A stretch of DNA of 64,000 nt. Source: Bubalus kerabau (lineage: Eukaryota > Chordata > Mammalia > Artiodactyla > Bovidae). A model generated the notes under the pieces. The model did not search any database. It saw only the letters and a list, made by a program, of their open reading frames with translations, and was not told where the DNA came from. This document shows positions 21,539 to 32,659 of the stretch, in pieces. Each line of letters opens with the position of its first letter. Position 1 is the first letter of the stretch. The DNA lies in contig NC_073630.1 in the NCBI RefSeq assembly GCF_029407905.1, positions 38,093,001-38,157,000 of the forward strand, read 5' to 3'. Both the position numbers and the translations under genes were made by a program.

Positions 21539-23133
21539 AAGAAACAAAAGCTCTATATGTAGACAACAATAAAACACTGATGAAAGAAATCAAAGGTGAC
21601 ACAAATAGATGGAGAAATATATCAGATTCATGAATTGGAAGAAACAATATAGTGAAAATGAGTATACTACACAAAACAATCTATAGATTCAATGCAAACC
21701 CTATCAAGCTACCAACGGCATTTTTCAGAGAACTAGAACAAATAATTTCACATCTTTTGTGGAAACACAAAAACCTCAAATAGCCAAAGCAATCTTGAGA
21801 AATAAGAATGGAACTGTAGGAATCCACCGACCTGACTTCAGGCTATACAACAAAGCCTCAGTCATCAAGACAGTATGGTACTGGCACAAAGACAGAAATA
21901 TAGATTAATAGAACAAAATAGAAAGCCCAGTGGTAAATCCATGCACCTAAGGACACTTTATCTTTGACAAAGGTGACAAAAATATATAATGGAGAAAAGA
22001 CAATCCCTTCAACAAGTGGTGCTGGGAAACTGGTCAACCACCTGCAAAAGAATGAAAATAAAACACTTTCTAACACCATACACAAAAATAAATTCAAAAT
22101 GATTAAATATCTAAGTGTAAGACCAGAAACTATAAAACTCCAAGAGAAAAACATAGGCAGAACACTCTCTGACATAAATGCCAGCAAGATCCTCTATGAC
22201 CCACCTCCAAGATTAATGGAAATAAAAGCAATAATAAACAAATGGTGCATAATTAAAAGCTTTTGCACAATGAAGGAAACTATAAGCAAGGTGAAAAGGC
22301 AGCTTTCAGAATGGGAGAAAAAAAATAGCAAAGGAGGCAACTGACAAATAATTAATCTTCAAAATATACAAGTAGCTCATGTAGCTCAATAACAGAAAAA
22401 TAAACAACCTAATTAAAAAAAATGGGCCAAATAACTATCTCTCACTGATCAAAATGGCTGTCATCAAAAGTCTACAAACATGAAATGCTGGAGAGGATGT
22501 GGAGCAAAGGGAACCCTCTTGTTTCCCTGGTGGCTCAGATGGTAAAGCGTCTGCCTACAATGCGGGAGACCTGGGTTTGAGCCCTGGGTCGGGAAGATCC
22601 TCTGGAGAAGGAAATGGCAACCCACTCCAGTACTCATGCCTGGAAAATCCCATGGACAGAGGATCCTGGTTGGCTACAGTTCATGGGGTCTCAAATAGTC
22701 AGACATGACTGAGCGACTTCACTTCACTTACACTGTTGGTAGAAATGCAAACTAATATAGCCAGTGTGGAGAACAGTGTGGAGATTCCTTAAAAAACTGG
22801 AATAGAGCTGCCATACTACCCATCAGTCCCACTGCTGGGCATGCACACTGAGGAAATCAGAATTGAAAGAGACACGTGTACCCCAATGTTCATTGCAGCA
22901 CTGTTTACAGTAGCTAGGACAGGGAAGCAATGTAGATCTCCATTGGCAGATGAATTGATAAAAAATTTATGGTACATATACACAATGGAATACTATTCAG
23001 TCATTAAAGAGAATGCATTTGAGTCCATTCTAATAAAGTGGATGAAACTGGAGCCTACTATACCGAGTGTAGTAAGTCAGAAAGAAAAACACCAATACAG
23101 TACATTAACGCATATATATGGAATTTAGAAATA
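21539..23133 (+). mobile_element. L1 ORF2 3' half with nested Bov-tA
   Basis: The plus strand carries the C-terminal half of ORF2 with many stops. Blocks are 'ctggcacaaagacagaaat' (about 21,882), 'cccacctccaagattaatgg' (about 22,200) and 'caatggaatactattcagtc' (about 22,983). An open piece at 22,841-23,128 ends in 'THIYGI' and the ORF2 stop. No 3' UTR or tail follows; the element stops at 23,133. A Bov-tA lies at 22,520-22,727. Confidence 0.88.
22520..22727 (+). mobile_element. Bov-tA SINE
   Basis: A tRNA-like head ('ccctggtggctcagatggta', B-box-like 'gggtttgagccc') is followed by the Bov-A unit ending in 'catgactgagcgacttcact'. L1 'gggaaccctctt' precedes it and 'ttacactgttgg' follows it. 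The copy is complete. Confidence 0.9.
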
Positions 23134-23475
23134 TGATAATACCAGTCCTTGGTCTACTTTGTTCCTCCCTGATTCTGTATAATCATGTGCAGTCTAGAGA
23201 TACATGGTTGATACTCATGGTATTTGACTTAATTTTCATCAGGCACCCAACATGAAAGGCTTTTGGGGACTTAGATGGGACTGCTGATTAGGTTCTGTGG
23301 CTATTTTACAACACTAGATACAACTTGTGGTCCATTTAAGACACTGTTGTGAAACTTTCAAAACAACTCCCTAGAATCCACTGCTTATAGGACTTTACTT
23401 TTACTCCCAAGATAATAATTTTCTTAGAAAAATATAACAAAGATTTTCCTGTTTTTATGGCCCAACCAATTCTAA
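23134..23475. other. Nothing recognised
   Basis: No repeat, ORF or RNA feature is evident. Confidence 0.55.
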
Positions 23476-23694
23476 AGTGAAAGTGAAAAAGTGAAGTCAT
23501 TCAGTCCTGTCTTACCCTTTGCAACCCCATGGACTGTAGCCTACCAGGCTCCTCCATCCATGGGATTTTCTAGGCAAGAGTACTGGAGTGGGTTGCCATT
23601 TCCTTCTCCAGGGGATCTTCCTGACCCAGGTATTGAACCCAGGTCTCCCACATTGCAGGCAGACGCTTTAACATCTGAGCCACCAGGGAAATAC
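23476..23694 (-). mobile_element. Bov-tA SINE
   Basis: The complement of a full Bov-tA: the Bov-A tail is at the left ('aaagtgaaagtgaaaaagtg') and the tRNA-like head at the right ('atctgagccaccagggaaat'). It is little diverged. Confidence 0.88.
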
Positions 23695-23954
23695 CCAATT
23701 TTAAGGTTGTTATAAATTGTTTTTCTCTGAGTGGGACAAAGAAAGGCTTGATCAAAAAAAAAAAAAAAAAGACAACTGCATCTGCCTCAAACTCTGTGTG
23801 GACAATAATCTGATTTTTATTTACTCAGGATTATAGTTTTAAATTTAAAGCATATGTTCCTGCTAGTGGACACTTGGATAGATTTAAGCTTCTTATGCTC
23901 TCCTGCTGAAAACTGTAAATCAATATTACTTGTGAATAGAGACATCAGATCAGA

Positions 23955-26800
23955 TCAGTCACTTAGTTGTGTCTGACTCTTTGTGACCCCATGAATCGCA
24001 GAATGCCAGGCCTCCCTGTCCTTCACCAACTCCCGGAGTTCACTCAGACTCATGTCCGTTGAGTCAGTGATCCCATCCAGCCATCTCATCCTCTGTCGTC
24101 CCCTTCGACTCCTGCCCCCAATCCCTCCCAGCATCAGACTCTTTTCCAATGAGTCAACTCTTCGCATGAGGTGGCCAAAGGACTGGAGTTTCAGCTTTAG
24201 CATCATTCCTTCCAAAGAAATCCCGGGGCTGATCTCCTTCAGAATGGACTGGTTGGATCTCCTTGCAGTCCAAGGGACTCCCAAGAGTCTTCTCCAACAC
24301 CACAGTTCAAAAGCATCAATTCTTCAGCACTCAGCCTTCTTCACAGTCCAACTCTCACATCCATACATGACCACAGGAAAAACCATAGCCTTGACTAGAC
24401 GAACCTTTGTTGGCCAAGTAATGTCTCTGCTTTTGAATATGCTATCTAGGTTGGTCATAACTTTCCTTCCAAGGAGTAAGTATCTTTTAATTTCATGGCT
24501 GCAGTCACCATCTGCAGTGATTTGGGAGCCCAAAAAAATAAAGTCTGACACTGTTTCCACTGTTTCCCCATCTATTTCCCATGAAGTGATGGGACCGGAT
24601 GCCATGATCTTTGTTTTCTGAATGTTAAGCTTTAATCCAACTTTTTCACTCTCCACTTTCACCTTCATCAAGAGGCTTTTTAGTTCCTCTTCACTTTCTG
24701 CCATAAGGGTGGGGTCATCTGCATGTCTGAGGTCATTGATATTTCTCCCGGCAATCTTGATTCCAGCTTGTGCTTCTTCCAGCCCAGCATTTCTCATGAT
24801 GTACACTGTATATAAGTTAAATAAACAGGGTGACAATATACAGACTTGACGTACTCCTTTTCCTATTTGGAACCAGTCTGTTGTTCCATGTCCAGTTCTA
24901 ACTGTTGCTTCCTGACCTGCATACAAATTTCTCAAGAGGCAGGTCAAGTGGTCTGGTATTCCCATCTCTTTCAGAATTTCCCACAGTTTATTGTGATCCA
25001 CACAGTCAAAGGCTTTGGTATAGTCAATAAAGCAGAAATAGATGTTTTTCTGGAATTCTCTTGCTTTTTCCATGATCCAGCAGATGTTGGCAATTTGATC
25101 TCTCGTTCCTCTGCCTTTTCTAAAACCAGCTTGAACATCAGGACGTTCAAGGTTCACGTATTGCAGATGTCTGGCTTGGAGAATTTTAAGCATTAATTTA
25201 CTAGCGTGTGAGATGAGTGCAATTGTGTGGTAGTTTGAGCATTCTTTGGCATTGCCTTTCTTTGGGATTGAAATGAAAACACCTTTTCCAGTCCTGTGGC
25301 TACTGCTGAGTTTTCCAAATTTCCTGGCATATGGAGTGCAGCACTTTCACAGCATCATCTTTCAGGATTTGGAATAGCTCAACTGGAATTCCATCACCTC
25401 CACTAACTTTGTGCGTAATGAAGCTTTCTAAGGCCCACTTGACTTCACATTCCAGGATGTCTGGCTGTAGGTCAGTGATCACACCATCATGATTATCTGG
25501 GTCATGAAGATCTTTTTTGTACAGTTCTTCTGTGTATTCTTGCCATCTCTTCTTCATATCTTCTGCTTCTGTTAGGTCCATACCATTTCTGTCCTTTATC
25601 GAGCTCATCTTTGCCTGAAATGTTCCTTTGGTATCTCTGATTTTCTTGAGATCTCTAGTCTTTCCCATTCTGTTGTTTTCCTCTGTTTCTTTGCATTGAT
25701 CACTGAAGAAGGCTTTCTTATCTCTTCTTGCTATTCTTTGGAACTCTGCATTCAGATGTTTATATCTTTCCTTTTCTCCTTCACTTTTCCCTTCTCTTCT
25801 TTTCACAGCTATTTGTAAGGCCTCCCCAGACAGCCATTTTGCTTTTTTGCATTTGTTTTCCATGGGGATGGTCTTGATCCCTATTTCCTGTACAATGTCA
25901 TGAACCTCATTCCGTAGTTCATCAGGCAATCTATCTATCAGATTTAGGCCCTTAAATCTATTTCTCACTTCCACTGTATAATCATAAGGGATTTGATTTA
26001 GGTCATACCTGAATGGTCTAGTGGTTTTCCCTGCTTTCTTCAATTTAAGTCTGAATTTGGCAATAAGGAGTTCATGGTCTGAGCCACAGTCACCTCCTGG
26101 TCTTGTTTTTTATGACTGTATAGAGCTTTTCCATCTTTGGCTGCAAAGAATATAATCAATCTGATTTCGGTGTTGACCATCTGATGATGTCCATGTATAG
26201 AGTCTTCTCTTGTGTTGTTGGAAGAGGGTGTTTGTTATGACTAGTGCATTTTCTTGACAAAACTCTGTTAGTCTTTTCCCTGCCTCATTCTGCATTCCAA
26301 GGCCAAATTTCCCTGTTATTTCAGGTGTTTCTTGACTTCCTACTTTTGCATTCCAGTCCCCTATAATGAAAAGGACATCATTTTGGATGTTAGTTCTAAA
26401 ACATCTTGTAGGTCTTCATAGAACCGTTCAACTTCAGCTTCTTCAGCGTTACTGGTTGGGGCATAGACTTGGACTACCATGATACTGAATGGTTTACCTT
26501 GGAAACGAACACAGATCATTCTGTCATTTTTGAGATTGCATCCAAGTACTGTATTTCAGACTCTTTTGTTGACCATGATGGCCACTCCATTTCTTCTGAG
26601 GGATTCCTGCCCGCAGTAGTAGATATAATGGTCATCTGAGTTAAATTCACCCATTCCAGTCCATTTCAGTTCGCTGATTCCTAGAATGTGGCATTCACTC
26701 TTGCCATCTCTTGTTTGACCACTTCCAATTTGCCTTGATTCATGGACCTGACATTCCAGGTTCCTATGCAATATTGATCTTTACAGCATCGGGCCTTTCT
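23955..26800 (-). pseudogene. BovB endonuclease-reverse transcriptase, decayed
   Basis: BovB encodes one protein, an APE endonuclease joined to a reverse transcriptase, which nicks the target and primes cDNA there. Pieces in order are: 26,556-26,771 and 26,110-26,295 (endonuclease; 'QHRNQIDYILCSQRW' is the C-terminal part); 25,300-26,043 (linker to the RT fingers; 'VSGGDGIPVELFQILKDDAV'); 24,324-25,193 (RT palm). The palm has 'FCFIDYTKAFDCVDHNKLW' and 'GIPDHLTCLLRNLYAGQEAT', but its catalytic YADD reads 'HADD'. The TGA after 'KKAEC' precedes the C-terminal piece at 23,955-24,284. Confidence 0.88.
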
Positions 26801-27282
26801 TCTATCACCAGTCACATCCACAGCTGGGCATTCTTTTTGCTTTGGCTCCATCCCTTCAGTCTTTCTGGAGTTATTTCTCCACTGATCTCCAGTAGCATAT
26901 TGGGCACCTACTGACCTGGGGAGTTTCTCTTTCAGTATCCTATCATTTTGCCTTTTCATACTGTTCATGGGGTTCTCAAGGCAAGAATACTGAAGTGGTT
27001 TGCCATTCCCTTCTCCAGTGGACCACATTCTGTCAGATCTCTCCACCATGACCCACCAATTTTGGGTTGCCCTACGGGCATGGCTTAGTTTCATTGAGTT
27101 AGACAAGGCTGTGGTCCTAGTGTGATTAGATTGACTAGTTTTCTGTGAGTATGGTTTCAGTGTGTCTGCCCTCTGATGCCCTCTTGCAACACCTACCATC
27201 TTACTTGGGTTTCTCTTACCTTGGGCATGGGGTATCTCTTCACAGCTGCTCCAGCAAAGCGCAGCCAATGCTCCTTACCTTG

Positions 27283-27800
27283 GACGAGGGGTGTCTCCTC
27301 ACCGCCGCCCTTCCTGACCTTCAACATGGGATAGCTCCTGTAGGGCCTCCTTTGCCCGCGCAGCCACGGCATGGGGTTTTCCTCCTGGCCACCACCCCTG
27401 GCCTCGGGCATGGGGTTGCTCCTCCTGGGCACTGCCCCTGGCCTCAGACATGGGGGCGTGGGGTAGCTCCTCCCACCCGCCACCCCTGGCTTCAGGCTTA
27501 AGGGCGTGGGGTATCTCCTCCTGGCTGTCACCCCTGACCTTGGACGTGGGGTAACTCCTCTCATCACCGCCCCTGACCTCGGATGCTGGGTATCTCCTCT
27601 CGGCCGCCCCCCCTGACCTCAGACATGGGGTAGCTCCTCTCAGCCATTCCTGTGCTGTCACAGTCTGGTACTCTCAGCCACTGCCCCTGACCTCGGACGT
27701 GGGGTAACTCCTCCTGGCCGCTGCCCTTCGGGCATGTGGTCCTCCCGACTTCTGCCTCTGACCTCAGACGTGGGGTAGCTCCTCTTGCCTGTGCCCGTCG
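27283..27800 (-). repeat. GC-rich minisatellite in BovB 5' region
   Basis: About 11-12 imperfect copies of a roughly 40-bp unit are present on the plus strand, built around 'cctgacctcggacgtggggt' followed by an 'agctcctcctggccgc' type segment. Clear starts lie near 27,400, 27,442, 27,533, 27,573, 27,613, 27,686 and 27,757. GC content and CpG count are far above the neighbourhood. Minus-strand frames of 85-124 codons across it are products of the repeat, not genes. Confidence 0.85.
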
Positions 27801-28190
27801 CAGCCACCTGCGCTTTAGCACGCCAGAATATAAACATAAATATAGACATAAATATCCTCAGTAAACTGTGGCAAACAAAATTCAGCAGCATATTAAAAGG
27901 GTTATATAACATTACCAAGTGAGATATATCCCAGTCATTCAAGAGTGGTTAAACATAAGAAAATCAGTTAATGCAATACACCAAATAGCATAACAAAGAA
28001 AAATGGTAACCATAGTTCATCTCAATTGATGCAGAAAAAGTAGTTGACAAATTACACAATCTTTTGATGATTAAAACCTAGAAAAAATTATGTAGAGAGT
28101 GGACTTCCTCAACAGGGTAAAAACATTTAACAAAAAAAACAAAGCTAACATCATACTCAAGGGTGAGGTTCTGAAAACTTCCTCCCTAAG

Positions 28191-28350
28191 ATTACCAGGG
28201 TTCAATCCCTGAGTTGGGAAGTTCCTCTGGAAGAGGGAATGGCAAGCCAATCCAGTATTCTTGCCTGGAGAATTCCATGGACAGAGAAGCCTGGTAGGCT
28301 ACAGTCCCTGGTGTTGCAAAGAGTCAGACAAGATTGAGTGATTAACACAG
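28191..28350 (+). mobile_element. Bov-tA SINE, 5' truncated
   Basis: The copy starts inside the tRNA-like head ('accagggttcaatccctgag') and ends 'gattgagtgattaacacag'. The 8-bp repeat 'tccctaag' flanks it at 28,183-28,190 and 28,351-28,358, so the ends are secure. Confidence 0.88.
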
Positions 28351-28407
28351 TCCCTAAGGTCAGAAATAAGAAGAGGATGCCCATTTCATCACCTATTCAA
28401 CATTTTG

Positions 28408-28601
28408 CTTCTCTGGTGGCTCAGCTGGTAAAGAATCTGCCTGCAGTGTGGAAGACCTGGGTTTGATCGCTGGGTTGGGAAAATCCCTTGGAGAAGGGGA
28501 AAGCTACTCACTCTAGTATTCTGGCCTGGAGAATTCCATAGGCTGTATTGTCTATGGGGTCACAAAGAGTTGGACACGACTGAGCAACTTTCACTTTCAT
28601 G
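28408..28601 (+). mobile_element. Bov-tA SINE, full length
   Basis: Head 'cttctctggtggctcagctg' and tail 'ctgagcaactttcactttca'. A perfect 10-bp target-site duplication 'caacattttg' lies at 28,398-28,407 and 28,602-28,611 within the old L1. Confidence 0.93.
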
Positions 28602-29001
28602 CAACATTTTGTAACATTCTAGCTAAGAAAATTGGTCAAGGCAAAAAAAAAAAAAAAAAGTACCAAACTGAAAGGAAAGAAGTAAAATTGTGACTATTTT
28701 CTGACAAGCTCATTAGAAAAATATATATAATCCCAAAGAGTCCACAAAATATTCTGCTGGAGAAAATAAAAAAAAAAAAAGTCAGCAAAATCGTTAAGTA
28801 CAAGGTTAATGGAAACATCAATTGTGTTTTTTAGTAATAAAAAATCAGAACAAGAAATTAAGGAAAAAATTTCTATGTACAGTAGAATCAGAAAGAAGAA
28901 AATACCTAGAGATAAATTGTAACCAAGGATGAACAAGACTTGCATACTGAAAATTACAACATATTACTGAAAAAAATTAAAGAAAGCTTAAAAAAGAAGA
29001 T

Positions 29002-29145
29002 CCTTGAGAAAAAAATGGCAACACACTCCAGTATTCTTGGGAGGATAATCTCATGGACAAAGGAGCCTGGTGGGCTACAGTCCATAGGATCCCAAAGAGT
29101 CAGACTCAACTGAGCAACTAACACTTTCACTTTCGCTTTTCTAAA
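29002..29145 (+). mobile_element. Bov-tA SINE, head missing
   Basis: It starts 'gatccttgagaaaaaaatgg' and ends in the Bov-A tail 'actaacactttcactttcgc'. L1 sequence continues on both sides. Confidence 0.85.
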
Positions 29146-29987
29146 TGAACAGAAATAAATTCCATGTTCATTGATTGTTAAACTTAATCATATTATGATA
29201 ACAATACAACCCGAAGCAATCTACAGGTTGAGGGAAATCTCTATCAAAATTCCTAGCATATCCTTACCAAAATTTTCAGAAAAATAAAATCCAATTTGCA
29301 AATTAACATAGAATTGCAAGAAGTCCCCAGCAGTTTCTTTTTGAAAAAGAATAAATTTGGAAGTCTTACATTTCCAAATTTCAAAACTTACTACAAATCT
29401 ACAGTAATCAAAATGTCATGATATTAGCTTTGTTGGCATGATATTACCTTAGGAACAGGCACATAGAAAACAATAAAATTTAATGAAAAGAACAGAAATA
29501 AACCCATACATCTGTAGTCAATTGGTTTTCAACAAAGGTGTTAAAATCAGTTAATGGCGGGAAATACAGACTCTTCATCAAATGGTGATTAAACAACTGA
29601 ATATGTACATGCAAATAAATTGAATCTCTACCTCACACCATCAACTAAAAATGGTTTGGTGACCCTAATATAAGAGACAAAGCATAAAACCCTTAGTATA
29701 AAACATATATCTTAATAATCTTGGTTTTAGCAATGGATTATTAGATGTAATAGAAAATGCACAAGCAATAAAAGAAAAAATTAAATTAGATCTTGATAAA
29801 ATTTCAAAAATTTGTGATTCAAAAGATGGCAGGAAAGTTAAAAGGGAACCAAGAGAATGAGAAATAATATTTGCAATTATTATATCTGAGTCTAGTGCCG
29901 ATAATAAATGAATAACTCTTACAACTCAAACACAGAAATACAAATAATCCATTTTTTTAAATAAAGGACTTGAATAGATATTTCTTG

Positions 29988-29989
<2 letters not shown>

Positions 29990-30021
<32 letters not shown>
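29990..30021. repeat. (TA)n microsatellite
   Basis: About 16 TA dinucleotides lie immediately left of a BovB end. A second TA-rich tract lies on the right of that BovB (about 30,490-30,535), so the BovB may have landed inside a TA repeat. Confidence 0.9.
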
Positions 30022-30026
<5 letters not shown>

Positions 30027-30484
30027 AAGGTCCGTCTAGTCAAGGCTATGGTTTTTCCTGTGGTCATACATGGATGTGAGAGTTGGACTGTGAAGAAAGC
30101 TGAGCACCGAAGAATTGCTGCTTTTGAACTGTTGTGTTCGAGAAGATTCTTGAGAGTTCCTTGGACTGCAAGGAGATCCAACCAGTCCATTCTGAAGGAG
30201 ATCACCCCTGGGATTTCTTTGGAAGGAATGATGCTGAAGCTGAAACTCCAGTACTTTGGCCACCTCATGGGGAGAGTTGACTCATTGGAAAAGACTCTGA
30301 TGATGGGAGGGACTGGGGGCAGGAGGAGAAGGGGACAACAGAGGACAAGATGGCTGGATGGCATCACCAACTCGATGGATGTGAGTCTGGATGAACTCCA
30401 GGAGTTGGTGATGGACAGGGAGGCCTGGCGTGCTGCAATTCATGTAGTCGCAAAGAGTCAGACACAACTGAGTGACTGAACTGA
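30022..30484 (+). mobile_element. BovB 3' end
   Basis: It runs from 'caaaggtccgtctagtcaag' to 'gtgactgaactgag'. It keeps an open C-terminal RT frame ('KKAEHRRIAAFELL' through 'DREAWRAAIHVVAKS') of about 150 codons, with CGA instead of the usual TGA. The frame extends upstream only through the TA repeat, so the nominal start there is not real. Confidence 0.9.
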
Positions 30485-30606
30485 GCTTAATTTATATATA
30501 TATATATATGTATATACATATATATATAGATATAACAATATCAATGATAATTGATATAATACATAATATAATGATAAATTGATATAATAATATCAATTTT
30601 TTTTTC
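30485..30606. repeat. TA-rich low-complexity tract
   Basis: (TA)n with interruptions and a nearby 'gatataataatatcaat' type repeat lie between a BovB end and a SINE tail. Confidence 0.75.
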
Positions 30607-30692
30607 TCTTGCCTGGAAAATTCCATGGACAGAGGATCCTGGCAGTCCATAGAGTTGCAGAGTCAGACACAACTGAGTAACTGAGAACACAC
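30607..30692 (+). mobile_element. Bov-tA SINE tail fragment
   Basis: Only the last 85 bp of a Bov-tA is present ('cttgcctggaaaattccatg' to 'cacaactgagtaactgag'). Confidence 0.8.
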
Positions 30693-31145
30693 ACATAATC
30701 AAAAGTGCAAACAACTAAAATGTCATAAATGAATGAATGAATAAATTGTGTTATATATATATATAATGGAATATTATTCAGCCATAAAAAGGAATGAAGT
30801 ACTGATAAATGCTTCAATGTGAATGGAAATCAAAGACATTAGCTAAGTGAAAGAATCTGGACACTGAAGATCACCTACTGTACAATTCCACTTGTGTTAA
30901 TATATAGTATAAGTAAATCCACATACATAAAAAGATTGAGGTTTCCAAGAGCTGGAGAGAGGAGGAAATTTGGAGTTGCTGCTTAATGAGTACAAGGTTT
31001 CCTTTGTAGGTTATAAAAAATGTTTCTTTTTGGAGTAATAGAGATGGTGGTTATAAAACATTGTGACTCTAGTAAATGCCATTGATTTGGTCATGAATAT
31101 GCATAATTTTATGCTTTGTGATTTTTTTCCTTCAATAGAAAACAA

Positions 31146-31888
31146 TTGAAAAAATGTCAGTTGTAAGTCAGTTGGGATCTTTATGGAATATATAATATTG
31201 TGAAAATCTTTTCAGAATCTCTATAATATATGTTGAAAGATAAAATAATTAAGGAGAATATTTCTGTTTTCCTCAATTGTTTCCATTTCACTCAACAAAT
31301 ATGATTTTACACAGTTCTTAGCATCTCGTCTTTGTTGCTGTTGATGCAAATTGTGAGAAAAGGGAAAAAAAAAATAAGAGATTTTGCAATAACATTCTAA
31401 AAATCCCCATGGTGGAATGGAAATATGTAGCTTAGTACCCTCACCTAGTTGTCCACCTGGGCTGAAACCCTGCTTTCATCTTTTTCTAACTGTATTAAAT
31501 CAAGTAGACAACTTCTTTCCCAGCCTCAATTTCTTTCAAAGAAACTAAAATTTAAGAGTTAGAGTCTGCATTAACACTGGCATTTTTATTACAGAATTTT
31601 TGAGAAGTTAAATTTGAACATAGGGTAAATCAACAAGATTTTCAACTTTGACATATTATGCTAAAAAGGTATAAATAATAATAGTTGTTATTATTAAGTT
31701 CCATCATCTGCTTGAGTTACAGATTTAACCTACCTCTTTATTTTTTCCACTAAATTGCAATGCTGTTTCTTATTGACAAAACATATGTTCCATTTCTATC
31801 ACTGTTTCATTACTGCTATAAATTCTTGTCAGTATAATTCTATTTAGTTTTAATTAAACCACTTATGTTTGAAGATTTTTAAATGAAG
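31146..31888. other. AT-rich DNA, nothing recognised
   Basis: No repeat or gene is evident. The stretch is unique-looking and AT-rich. Confidence 0.55.
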
Positions 31889-31901
31889 TAATCCATATTT
31901 T

Positions 31902-32230
31902 CATGCATGCTCAGTTGCTTTAGTCGTGTCCAACTCTTTGTGACCCTATGAACTATAGCCTGTCAGGCTCCTCTGTCCATGGGGATTCTTCAGGCAAGAA
32001 TATTGGAGTGGGTTGCCATACCCTCCTTCAGGGGATCTTCCCAACCCAGGAATCAAACCCAGGTCTCCTGTTGCAGGCGGATTCTTTACCTTCTGAGCCA
32101 CCACAGAAGCCCAAGAATACTGGAGTCGGTAGCCTATCCCTTTTCCAGGGGATCTTTTGACCCAGGGATTGAACTAGGGTCTCCTGCATTCCAGGCAGAT
32201 TCTTTAATGGCTGAGAGCCCAAGGAAGCCC
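31902..32230 (-). mobile_element. Composite Bov-tA SINE with two tRNA-like heads
   Basis: On the minus strand, a tRNA-like head and linker (32,230 to about 32,113, ending 'gactccagtattctt') is followed directly by a complete second head plus Bov-A unit (32,112-31,902). One pair of 13-bp repeats, 'taatccatatttt' at 31,889-31,901 and 32,231-32,243, flanks the whole. It therefore went in as one unit. The same head-head junction recurs at 55,408-55,720. Confidence 0.85.
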
Positions 32231-32243
32231 TAATCCATATTTT

Positions 32244-32659
32244 AATGCTCTCAAATCTATACTCAATGATATCACTACTGCTATAAAAGTATGGATAAGA
32301 TAAATCAATGTTTAGTTCTTCAAAGTTCTACTCATTAATATATAATTCTTTAGGTTAATAAATAATATTTGATTAGAAGCTTACAAATCACGAGTTTCTA
32401 TTTAGGCTTAAAAATATTTTGTTTTTCTATTTATAACTCAGAAAAAAAGACTCATACATGTGGAGTTCTTGTGAATAGTAATTCAAAGGTAGTGAAAAAA
32501 AGTAACCTATGGAAACAGTTTAAATTTGAACCTTTGGTAATGTGGTAGTTAAAGAAGCTACTATGACTCTGTTCTATAAATGAAACTATCATTTTCATAG
32601 TTTATCTTACTTATGGGTAAATTCACTTCAATAAACCTTTAATCTTAAATATATTTTGA
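32244..32659. other. Nothing recognised
   Basis: AT-rich with no familiar repeat or ORF. Confidence 0.5.

Larger units (their letters stand above)
23941..27826 (-). mobile_element. Nearly full-length BovB LINE
   Basis: This is the most complete BovB here. Its 3' end is near 23,945, the RT region is at 23,955-25,320, the linker at 25,300-26,043 and the endonuclease at 26,110-26,800. The leader runs to about 27,190, and a GC-rich minisatellite 5' region reaches about 27,826. At 3.9 kb it is somewhat longer than the usual 3.2-3.5 kb because of the minisatellite. Several frameshifts and stops separate the frames. An ancient L1 starts immediately to its right. Confidence 0.93.
27834..31145 (+). 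mobile_element. Ancient L1 ORF2/3' UTR with nested insertions
   Basis: Old L1 sequence on the plus strand starts in the RT region ('ttcagcagcatattaaaagg' at 27,881). It continues through 'atcaaaattcctagcatatc' (about 29,244) and 'ttacaacttaaacacag' type sequence to a 3' UTR ending near 31,145 ('tttatgctttgtgattttt'). It is heavily diverged. Inside lie Bov-tA SINEs (28,191-28,350; 28,408-28,601; 29,002-29,145; 30,607-30,692), a BovB end (30,022-30,484) and TA repeats. It is the oldest layer of this block. Confidence 0.8.

Noticed and set aside
24052..24621. 189-codon plus-strand frame
   Set aside because: It is the opposite strand of the BovB RT region. The same shadow recurs in many BovB copies at the same place.
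27193..27942. GC-rich stretch with overlapping minus-strand frames of 85-124 codons, which could look like a CpG-island gene start
   Set aside because: The sequence is a ~40-bp minisatellite continuous with the BovB leader, and the predicted proteins are repeats of the unit.
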